Source of the DNA: Saturnia japonica
Taxonomy: Eukaryota; Arthropoda; Insecta; Lepidoptera; Saturniidae
Assembly (NCBI GenBank): GCA_033032175.1
Contig: CM065322.1
Coordinates: 9,176,001 to 9,240,000 of the forward strand
Direction of reading: 5' to 3'
Length of the DNA stretch: 64,000 bases
The translations under genes were made by a program, and so were the position numbers. Of the stretch, positions 23,632 to 35,000 are shown piece after piece; position 1 is the stretch's first letter; each line of letters begins with the position of its first letter. The notes under the pieces were generated by a model. It was not told the origin of the DNA and did no database searches. It saw nothing but the letters and a program-made list of their open reading frames with translations.

Positions 23632-23958
23632 TATTACGTATTATTGCCTAGTAAATTCCATGTGATAACTTAAAAATGCATTTTGGATTATAAAAACCGC
23701 AACTCACGAATACACAGTTTTCAGATAAATTATATTTCCTACAATATTAGGATTATCGATTCTAAAGTCCACTAATGAATGTAGTACGTGAAAATTAATA
23801 TTTATTAATTAAACCCTTTAAAATCAGCATAGAATAATGTCACACATTAGTTCAGTTACTTCAAAATATAAAAATAACTAAATCAAACGGACATAATCAA
23901 TAGAGATAATTTAATTCGAAAATCCAGCAAAATTTTCAATCACTTTTCAACTGCTGTT

Positions 23959-24294
23959 ATGAACGTTACGTTCCGTTTTACTTTTAGTGAAAATAAAACG
24001 CAGGTAACTAATGAGTACATAATAAGTCAAAAAGTTTTAAGTTCTATTATTTTTTACTTACAGATAAAATATGTTACTATATTAGGAAAAAAACAGCTAT
24101 TTAAATATTTACGAAATATTTTATTTATTTATTTTATTGGATTCAATCATAGTTTGATTAGCAGGATTACAAAGAACGACGAAGGTATAAACAACATTGA
24201 CACTCGAAAGAAAAACAAGAAGAAGAAAAACAGAGAACATGGCTTCGACCTTTATTATAAACGACATCTAAATATGAATAATTTATACATCTGA
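23959..24294 (+). CDS. Unrecognised 111-codon lysine-rich frame
   Basis: An ATG-initiated frame lies about 330 bp upstream of, and divergent from, the HLCS start. It is rich in Ile/Phe/Asn/Lys, with a RKKNKKKKNREHGF stretch near the end. The composition is what AT-rich noncoding DNA yields, and no domain, splice pattern or homolog is recognised. It is kept only because it is among the longer unexplained frames and sits next to a promoter. Chance is the more likely explanation. Confidence 0.12.
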   Translation: MNVTFRFTFSENKTQVTNEYIISQKVLSSIIFYLQIKYVTILGKKQLFKYLRNILFIYFIGFNHSLISRITKNDEGINNIDTRKKNKKKKNREHGFDLYYKRHLNMNNLYI

Positions 24295-25917
24295 CTTGGC
24301 TGCATGCTTTTAGATAATTTTGTTTTTTTCTTTCACGAAAGCAAGAATTATACTTAAAAAAAAAACAATTTTGTTGGACTTGATAATGGGGCTGTCAATG
24401 CTCAATTAACTCTTAAAAAATCTAGCTTATATTCCCCAAATTGGGACAGACCGAACCTAAGTCCTGATTTAGGAGTTTTTGGCGGGATCTTGAAATGACA
24501 TATTGTTACACCAGTGGGTTAAAAAATGCCGATGTTTAAAAGTGTCTTTAGATACATCGTGACGTTTATGTACCTACTATCTATCAAACTATCGATATCT
24601 TATAAAAATTATAAGTACATAAGTAAGCATGTATAGCACGTAAGTCATATTTCTTTGGTGTAACAAAACAATAAGAAGAATGAATTTTGAAACTTATAAC
24701 AATAATAATTACTATAAAATATCCCGTTTTATCACTCACATAATGCTCGAAGAGCACTCAATTATACCCACTACTAAGCACGCCAGAAGATAAATAACTT
24801 TAAAATGGTAAATTGTTAAAACCCCCGCAATTTGGGGAATTCCCCAAAATCGACAATCTTGCTTGATTTAATGACATAAATTTAGAAGAAGAAGAAAATT
24901 GCCAAGACTGAAAATATGCTCAAAAACAAAGGTAGGTAGTTAGACAGTAATTTTTATTTTTTGTCTCTGTTGGCCAATAAAATCTAATACAAATAAACAC
25001 TCGGAAAATTTAAAAATAGGATTGGACTTGTAACCCCATTGTATACAGGAATTTGTCAGGAATAAAGAAAATTTAGTGCTTAAGTGTGTCTTGTAATATT
25101 TCATTTGTAGATATTATCAGTATTTGTAGTATTCTATCGAGGATGCGTTGAATGTAATAAAAAGTTGTATACATTTTAAGTAATTACTAATTACTCTTCC
25201 ATAAATTTAACGTTTGATTACTTTTAAAACTTCAATAAAAATACCTACTAAATTGGTTATACCTTATTAATAACAGTACCTACTAGTTTTCAATAACGTT
25301 TGGCTTATCTGTCATGAAACGAATAAAAATAAGTACCTATATCAATATAGTCAAATTTTAAAATAATTTTATATTTACCATTGTAAAATCGAATGAATTT
25401 TATTCCGATTTCCGAATTCAATTCCGAAATCCGACTCTACTAAAACTCGATATCTAAAAGAGAATCTGAGTCACTATTATCGTATCTTCGACTAGATTGA
25501 TTATTTAAAACGTTTAATATGTTTTTCGATTCTCATGACATGTTCCATACTTACACTTTTTTCAGTCCTCCACCATGTAACGCAGAGAAACTCTTCTAAT
25601 TTGAATCTTGAACTATTTACTAAGTATAAATTATTCGAGTGTAAAAAAATTTCCTTAAAGTAATCTACGTTCAGGGTGGTGGTTGTTTTATACCTGGAAC
25701 AAAGAAAAAAAATAGATATGTCGTTTCAACCGTTTTTCTGCTTTATCAGCGTGCGCTGACGAAAAAGCTTGAGATTGGTAGTTGAAAACTGTGAAAATAT
25801 AATTATGGGCGTAGTCAGGATTCTAGTTATTGCGGGCAAGGATAAACCTTTTTTTTTAAATACTAAACTTGGCACCTGATAGTAAGGTGTAACAAACACA
25901 GTCCACACCTCTGTTGT

Positions 25918-25995
25918 ACCGACCTGCTAAAATGTCTCTTCACGCCTTGTTTGAAAGACCCAATGTCATACTGATGGAGCGAAAACCCGAAGAAC
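25918..25995 (-). pseudogene. Short LINE 3' scrap
   Basis: cctgctaaaatgtctcttcacgccttgtttgaaagacccaatgtcata resembles the LINE C-terminal end at 6375-6425 (ccgaaatacctctttacacc and the following tcgtttgaaggacttaatatc). Only about 75 bp is alignable. Confidence 0.45.
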
Positions 25996-26454
25996 GTTTC
26001 ACATTCGCGTTGTTACCACGAGCTTAGGCGCAAGCCACATAATAGGTTATGGCGCCAGCGGGAACATGTCACGTGTGTCTTTCGATTTCATTCAAATTTC
26101 GTACAAAACACACCGAAATAATGTCGCAATTTGAACACACCGAATGTTATGGAACGTATCGGTACGGGCGTACCATTTATACCACCCCTGGTATAGATCA
26201 TGAACAAATAAACAGAAAGGCGTAATGGCATGTAGCCTAGATCTTTTCTCGAACTTAGTCCTGAAAATAACATACAAAACACCGAAAGAATCTAAAAATA
26301 TCTTACGCAACGGGAATACGCTGTGCATATATGCGAAAACATTATAACACATTATAATTTTATCAAAAACACGATGATAGAACGCAAGTATAGGTAATAT
26401 TGGCATTAGGTTGATTATACTTCAATGAAGTGAAACTATACAATTACATTTGCG

Positions 26455-26990
26455 TAAATGCTTTATACTCCTCTTTAGAAGTATCAGGCCTCAATACTCG
26501 CTCAAAGGCATTAGTGTTGATTTAGCCTTGCTAGGGTAGTGTAATCTGATACCAATTACATGGGTCGCGTACCAGGGATGGTTTATACAGTGGCCTCTTT
26601 AGAAGTGTAACACTACATCAAACTCGCTCAAACGAAGTTGGTAGCCGTGAAAACTAGGGTATGGTATTCTGAAGCAAAATGGGTCAAATACCAGGGCCTT
26701 AGTAGACAGTCGACCGCCCACTGGAATGACTGTAATACATATCTCACTAAAAGTTGGTATTTGAAAACAAATATGGTATTCTCAAGCAAATAGCAAATAC
26801 CAGGGCCTTAGTAACGTCGACCGCCCCCTGGAAGACTTTTTTATTAGCTTGTCGAAGCACCAAAAGTTTGGAAACGTCAGCGGCCTTGATCGCTATTGAA
26901 AAGTCGGTAACATTGCGCACAAGGATAATGTTTACCTGGTACATGACCCCAAAACCTGGTCCTTTACCAGGGACCTGGTACGTCTAACAT
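26455..26990. repeat. Diverged tandem array, units of about 110-130 bp
   Basis: Phrases recur in order: cctctttagaagt (26468, 26598), actcgctcaaa (26496, 26623), ggtattctgaagcaaa/ggtattctcaagcaaa (26663, 26771), and taccagggccttagta followed by gtcgaccgccc(a/c)ctgga (26691, 26798). The array ends with several cctggt(a)/accagg words. No protein similarity is seen. Confidence 0.55.
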
Positions 26991-27752
26991 CTCTGGTCGC
27001 GACAATCATGTACATAGTTCTAAACCCGTCCCATTTACTCTCTTTTGGTTTGGCACGTTTCAAGATCAAACAAAGCGTACCCAGCTTCCGATAGGCTTAC
27101 AGGTACAGGCTGACATGAAAACGATGAAATGCCGATCTAACGGTGGTCGTCGTTGTTACTGTAATTACCATCAGGCACAATGGATACACTTCCATAAAAA
27201 AAGAAACTCCGCTGGTGTTCGATAATTTCTTTAGTCCATGTGGTGTAGTCCTTTTTTAACCCCCGATGGAAGAAGAGGGCTGTGATAAGTTTAACGTGTG
27301 TATCTGTCGGTGGCATCGTAGCTCACTAACGGATGCACCGATTTTGATCAATCTTTTTGTTTGAAAGGTGACTTACTCGAGAGTGTGCTTAGCTAAGATT
27401 CAAGAAAATTCGTTCAGCCGTTTGAAGAATATGAGCTCTTTTCTAGTTGATAAATAGATGTGAGCATCTTCCACTGGTCTGATTGAGTCGAGATTTAGTA
27501 TTCTGTTACTTCGATGATATTAGAAAACCCTTGACCTGACGCTGCAGCGTCATCTGAAATCTATAGGATAGGTACCTAACTCTTCACCAACTTACAGCAG
27601 AGATATTGTATTTGGGCTCATTGGAATGGTCTCAATGAACAGGACACTTATATCGGGGGCTTATTACATTTTTAATTTACCTTGTCGCTTTAGAAAAAAA
27701 CATAATCTTTGAAGTAATTAGCAATTGTTTAGTTAACATAAACAAGATCTAG

Positions 27753-27900
27753 GTGACCGAGCTGCGCTCGGTGTCTTATAAACAAAAAAAGAAAAACACC
27801 TATCTAGGTAAACTTGGAATGTAAAACATTATCTAAAGGCAAAGTTTCATCGAAATCGTTGAAGCCGTTTCCGAGAAACCTATTACATATTTATATACAA
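27753..27900. repeat. Dispersed repeat B, copy 2 (inverted)
   Basis: Reads gtgaccgagctgcgctcggtg..aaacacctatctaggtaaacttgg..cgtttccgagaaacc, the reverse complement of 23164-23310 with few changes. Confidence 0.75.
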
Positions 27901-28519
27901 GAATAGCTGACTTAATATAATAAGATATTAGACACACTTCATTTGTGATTATCACTTCATATCACCACCATTCATCGCATTTGGGTGAAGTGTAAATAAC
28001 AAAACATTCCTATATTTATTATTTACACTAACATAATGGTTGATTAAGAGCACAAATATTTAAATCGACTGGAATTTACAAAGACCAAGACGCCCACAAT
28101 TTATAATGTTATAAATATTGTTTATAATAAATAATAATAATATTTAATTTTGTTGTAGGCTTATTTCTGGCTCTGTGCTTAAATAGGCTTAAAAGAAAGG
28201 TGTCAAAGGGTCAATTTATATTATAAACTTGTCTAGCATACAGAAATTTATATGTACTTACATAAACTCAAACTGGCTACTTCAGGTATGTGCTTAAAAT
28301 ATTTATATTTTTCTCAAAAAAATTTTTTCATATGTAATATTATTGGTGTTCCGTGTTACCTAACGATAAGTTCATTGTGTAATAAGCACAAGGCATATTA
28401 TAGATTTTTAAATGTTACTTATTAATTATCATACTTATATTATTTTGAGGAAATTGTTTTAATCAACAAATAAAAATATTATACGTATAAAGAATACTCG
28501 GCTAATACGAATGTGCATT

Positions 28520-28798
28520 GATCCTACATAATAATATAATAAATGTAAAACGGCTGAACGGATCTTAATGAAATTTGGCACACAGATAGTCTATAACCTG
28601 GAATAACACATAGGGTAATTTTATCCCGGTAAAAGTAATAGTTTAACCAGTGTTATCCTACAAATATAATAAATGGAAAGTTTCTGTTTGTTACTTAATT
28701 ACGCAAAATCGCGCGATTTTTTTGGTTTGTCGTGTTCCGAGATCAGTCTGTGTATATCCAATAATACGCAGACGAAGTCGCGGGTACCAGCTAGTTAG
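28520..28798 (+). repeat. Lepidopteran-type interspersed repeat
   Basis: Contains aaacggctgaacggatcttaatgaaatttggcaca, cctggaataacacatagg and an end reading gcagacgaagtcgcgggtaccagctagt. These phrases are typical of very abundant short repeats in moths and butterflies. The copy ends 300 bp upstream of the LC3 start codon. Confidence 0.6.
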
Positions 28799-29095
28799 AA
28801 ATAAAAATCTATCATAAATGTTAGTAACTGGGTACTACTGTTAATATGCTTAAAGGGACCTATTTTAAATACAAGAAAGAAATTTTGGATTTATTATTTT
28901 TAAAGCGTTTATATTAAGTAGTGCTCATAGGAGGATTGTAATACAATTTCTAGAGCAGGAGGCCGGGTTGTATCGAAGAATGATATTACTATCATATATT
29001 ACTTAATGATCACAGTTTGTGTTCGTATCGCGGACTGAGCGTGTGACTGCTCGTAACAAATTAATTGTAATTTCTCGTGAGATTAGTTCGTGAAT

Positions 29096-32000
29096 ATGGA
29101 ATTAAATTTTATATCAACATTAATTAAACACGATGTAAATCACAACGTTATTCAGAATTTCAAATCGAAAAAGACCTTTGGTAAATATTTTAATTTTTAT
29201 TTTTTCATTATATTTGTAAATAATTAAATGAAGTATTTTATTATTTGGTGAAAATTAAATAATTGTAAGTGTTTAATAAGCTAACAATTATTAGATATTC
29301 TAATTAATCATTAAAGAGAACTGTTCGTGTACAGATTTTGTTATCAATTTATCACAAAAGTGCATATCTCTATTTTCCGCAAAAGATATAAATAGCGTGA
29401 TTATATATTAATACTTATCTGGGCGTTGGAGCATCTCTCGGTGTCTTGCAAAAAAAAATTCTAACAAGGTAAACTTGAGAAGTAAAACATTATCTGAATA
29501 CAAAATTACACCCAAATCGTTACAACCGATTTCGAGAAACCAATTACAAAACAATAAAATTGCTTACTTAATTGTATTATAATAAATTAGCTGTGCCCCA
29601 CGGTTTCACTCGTGTTAATTTTATCTGACAAACACCGCGCTGCCAACGCACTCTATCATAATTGATGTTCCCACAAGTACAAATTATTTTAATTTTTCAT
29701 TAACTCCTAAACTATGTGTTCAAATAACATACTCTGAAAAGTAAAATCATAAAATTGTCTTTGTGATGAAGTAACTATTGTTTGTAAGGATTAATATGCC
29801 ATGTCTAAAAAAGCTTATAAATCACTTTTTAATTTTCAACAAATATTTGTCACAATATACCTTATTGTGGCTTATTTATAAAAGATAGACATATGCTATC
29901 GCTGACCTTTTTTTAGATATACTAAGGACCAATATTATTGTATTTCTGTATCATTAACGATTACACCAGCGCACGCGGTTAAAGCAGTTCGGAGAGGGTC
30001 TCGAATTGCGACTTACGTAACAAAAATCAATTTATAAGGCTATCTGAGAGTTGTAGCCTAATCGTAAATAGCCTATACTATCCATCGAGAGTTTGGCTAT
30101 CGTATACAAAAAGTATTTTTCGAATCCGACGGGTAGTTCCAGATATTAGCGCGTTCAAACAAACTTAACAAAAAAACCTTTCCGCTTTACAACATTTTTC
30201 TTCCGATAACCACTGGCCAATGTAGTTACTGTTTCATTTAAACTCAGGAACAATAGCATTTTCAGCAAACGGCTTAAAATTTTATAAACTGCCTTCTTTT
30301 CTATATTTAGAATATTTGATGTTAGGTAGGTCTATTGTTATTTTGAATGACCTATAGCGGTGTTTTATTTTATTACTAAGTAAGAATATGTTTCAATTGT
30401 GATTAATGTGAACCGGTGATGCACTGAACGCGTCAGTGAGAATAAACAATAAAACACTATATCTAATCGATATTCGTTATTATAATTTGTGAAGAACTTT
30501 CATCTGTAGATAGTTGCTGCTTTTATAATGTCTCATTACGAGGATTATTCCAAAGGTATGTTAATAAAGTACAGAGATTGTCGATTTCCGAATTAGACTT
30601 CATGGTAATCACTAATGTTACCTATATTGTAAGGCAGCACTAATAACATAGAAGTTATGAATTTAATAGTTTATCGTGGTATGGACATGTCATAAACCTA
30701 TGTAAATAGAAGATTTTTAAGAACGTGGACGTATTTACGAGTAGAGGAAGACCGAAGAAGGTATGGATGGATTGTGTGAGGAATTAAACATGTACCTATA
30801 AAAGGCGTTAATACTAAGATAACAGCTGATAGAGGAGAGTAGAAAAGAAAAGCATGTTGTGCAAACCTAGACCGCAGGATGGACGAGAAAGATTATTCAA
30901 TATGATATTCGTTTATTAAAAATCAAAAGTTTAAAAAACTGTAGGCCGACGATTATACGGAAATTATGTATCTAAAATATGAAATTGTTTTTCTGGCGAT
31001 TTTTATATTTCATTTATATTCAAATTTGTACTTTGGTTATATTTATGAACTCAGAATTTTGTATTCTCATCTTTCTCATTCGACACCTCACTCGAAACGA
31101 TAGCAAAAAAATTTTTTGGAGAACTCCACTTTTTTGGATGTATTATCCGACATTTTGATTTCGTTCGTAAAATGTAGCCTATGTCGTCACCACCTCACCA
31201 CGTAGAATGCTAAAAACATAACCCTTCCTTTATTTAGGCTATGCCGTAGTCAGGTAAAAACAGAGGTATTTTATAAAAGAGAGCATATTGTTTTCACTTT
31301 CCAAATGCATATTTCATTTTCTATTTAATTGATTACCTACTGTGAATAACACCATTTACATAACGTTGCACCCGACACAATATTTTTATCTGATGACAAG
31401 TCGTTAGCTCTCTGACAACATTTATTTCATCATTAATTCTTAACGAAGCTTTTTAATTTGTTGCATATCTGTAATATAAAACATAAATAGATACCACGGT
31501 AATGAAATCCAGTAGCGCAAGGTTCCATGCACAAAATAAGAACATAGGAGACAAGACACTTTTAAATATGTACACAGAAAACCAACTTAATTTTTTTTTA
31601 GGGGTTTCGTGGTGTATCTTCGAATTGGAAGGTGCAATGCCAGTTATTCCAGTTATTGCAGCTATTCCTTCATAAAATAATAACAAAAATGAAAGAAATA
31701 CCTATTTAATTTGAAATAAGAATAAAAAACTATTATTCGAATGATTTCGCTAAATATTCCAAAATACTTAATATTTATAACAGTGGAACTATTTTACAGC
31801 TAAAATTCAATTTCGGCCCACTTTAGAAATACTCAATTTTTATAGTATCTACTGTGAAATTTCTTACGAATTACAATCTAAAAATATACTTAACTAGCTG
31901 TGCTCCGCGGTTGCACCTGCGTATAATTTAAGAGAAATCACTGACTGATAATTCATTATAATTCACTAAACAACATTTTTAGTTACATTTTCTTGTAGTT

Positions 32001-35000
32001 AAAAAAATTATGTGTTTTCACGCACACATTTCCTACAAACCAAGTGTTAAATTATTTTAATTCTCCATTATCTCCTAAACTATGTGTCCAATTAACATGC
32101 TATACAGGGTAAAGTTTAACTTCATAAAATTGTCTATATGATGAAGTAACTTTTGTTCGTAAGGATTAATATGCCATGCCTAAAATAATGCTGATAAACA
32201 ACTTTTAATATTCAACACATTTTTGTTATAAAAAACCTTATTGTAGCTTAGGTATAAAGAGATAGGCATATACTATCGCGCACTTTTTTTTCGATGTACT
32301 TAGATCCAATATTTTTGTAGAACATTGTACTTACGTATCATTAACCATAACGCCAGCACCCGCGGTTAAGGCAGTTCGGCAGCGCTTTCTCTTACGACTT
32401 ACTTCACAAAAATCAAAGACATGCTGAGAGGTATAGCTTAACTCTAAATAGCCTATTTCTCATGAATCTGGTTATCATATACACAAGAATTTTTTGAATC
32501 CGATGAGTAGTTGTAGAGATTAGCGCGTTTAAAGAAACAGGTTTATAGTACAGATGTTATTTCAACGGTAACTTATTTTAGTTTCATGACTCCTCACTTC
32601 CTTCCTCGCTCGTTTAATTGGGATTATAATTTAACTAGTTACCTTAAATAGCTACGCATGTAAAATCATCCATTTCTTGTAATAACAAATAATACTAACC
32701 CTAAAGCTCAAACTCATGCACGAATTGAATATTTATGTATCAAAACATAGGAAAATTTATAGAATTCGGATGCAAAACATTTGCGATAAATATTAAACAT
32801 TGTATAGATCAGTAACGCTAACTAATCTATGAATACGAATACAGTTCAATGAACCCCAGATTTCGTGTTTACTGATATAATGTGCAACTCCGTACGCACT
32901 TTGTATTATCAGTACTTTGAATTTTGCGTTAATATTGATCTAATTTTGTCATGCATTTACAACAACAAATCTAGATACCTACGTGACCTCAGTCACACTA
33001 GTACATATATGTCGATGGTCACATTACTCGAAAACAGTTTATATATTAGTTATTTTGGACTTTATAATAAATTTTCCGAAATACGCGTAATATTATTTCT
33101 CAAAAGTGTTTAGTTTTTTGAAATATAATTTCTACGTTAATTCTTCATCAAAATTAATAATTGAAACATCGTTTTAAAGCTTATATTCCTCACTATTGAC
33201 GAAAAGTACATCAGCTTTATATTAAACTTGTAAGTATTTAATTACTAACAATGTTGGCTGAAGGTGAAGGAATATATCATGAGGAATCCTAAAAGTTTGA
33301 GAATGTTCTCGAAGGAGGTATCTATAACCATAGAGTTATTACTATAACCATCTAATCCCAAGCCCGGTGGTGCTTTAAAAATCCTCTGAGCGGTCTGAGG
33401 CTCCAGGGCCCTTATGACTAGCAGTAAATATAGTCAGTCCTAAAAAAACCATCTAATCGTAAAAGTGACGAAATAATACTTAAGTATTATATTAACAGAG
33501 GAAATTGTACAATGTTTTATAAGAAAATACTAAATTTGCCACACACCTCGATGGTGTACACACACATACTCAAAGTGTAAATTACATGTATTTTAATTTT
33601 CTTACTTACTTATTTTCTGGAAGTATATATTTTTTAAATTTTTATTTTTATTTTCTCTTACCTTGTATTTCAGTGTTACCATTTAGCATAGGTACCGTTG
33701 ACGACTGTAGGATAATTTTATAATAGATTGAATAAATATACTCGATTACAAGCTGTGCCCTACAGTTTCACTCGTATTAAAATTCGATGAATTCTCCACC
33801 GTGCCGCGTAACCAATGCACCCGTGCATTGTAGTTTATCGTTGTTCTCACTTCCCATACATGTTTAGGTACAGCTGACCAGGATTGCTTGACGTTCGTGG
33901 TTACTGCTTCACTCCTTAAGTGTGACTGTCTGTTTGTTTCGGGTAATCTCCGAAACTGTTGGACCGATTTTGACGTGACTTTCACTGGTAGATAGCTGGT
34001 TATATAGGAAGTAACTTAGTCTACTCTTATTTTAGAAAAAGAATTAGGGTTCCGCACAAATTAAAAAAAAACTGGTCATGGTGAATCAATTCAAGCGCCT
34101 CAATGGCTTATGATGAGTAAACCATAAGAGATATAGCAAATTAATGTACTACATCATTGTAAGACATTAAAAAGACCTTTAAAACAGTCTAGGAGAGTAT
34201 ACATCTATCTTTTAAGGTACACCCAAAATAAGCATTTTTGTCTTTAATATAGCCGGGAGCGGGGGAGCAAGATTCACGGGAGCATTCTGTAGTCCACGTG
34301 AGCGAAGCCACGGGCACAGATAGTATTACAGTATTACAATTGATATTCTATTGAAGCCTGCGTTTGACCCCGGGAAACGGCTTTTCTGCTAAGAATGTGG
34401 ACTAGTGTTATTTTAATATATCTAGTTAATTTTAAATAGAAAATTATATATTTATGAAAACTTGTGTTATCCTAACTTCCCTTAAGGGGTTATTTCACGT
34501 CACGATCTACCGTACCCGATTTCCGGGGGGATTTTGGACGCAAGATCGAGCAGCGCTATTGGCCCTGCCCTCCACCCGGAAATCGGGAACGGTAGATTGG
34601 ACGGTGAAATAAACTCTTTACCTATCATGAACACCTAATTAAAGTATAATAAGCTGTTATTTAAATCGTTGATAAAACCCCGTTACAGGTATCTACATTG
34701 TGTAATAACCCATCTAGTAAACCTATATTTTCATCACGGTTTTCTATAAAATGTTTTTTTTGCAAGTTTCTATTACAATTCATCTCTCATGCCAGTTTTG
34801 GTTCTCTTAACACCTACAATCATCATCATAACCATTAATTAGTGAAGGGTCAAATAGTCCGAAAGCTTTGTTTCACTAAAAAAGACCTACATCTAAATGT
34901 TTTACGAAAGGTGACTCTATGTATTTTTTTACAGTAAGCAGAAGAAAAGAAGTTATGGCAATAAAAAATAAATTTCCCACAAAAATACCGGTAAGTTTTC

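Larger units (their letters stand above)
24300..29090. other. Intergenic region, repeats only
   Basis: No exon or gene is supported between the HLCS 5' end and the LC3-type gene. Items seen: a LINE 3' scrap at 25918-25995, diverged tandem units at 26455-26990, a common lepidopteran repeat at 27240-27470 (tgtgtatctgtcggtggcatcgtagctc and acggatgcaccgattttgat), repeat B at 27753-27900, and a repeat ending at 28795. Confidence 0.6.
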
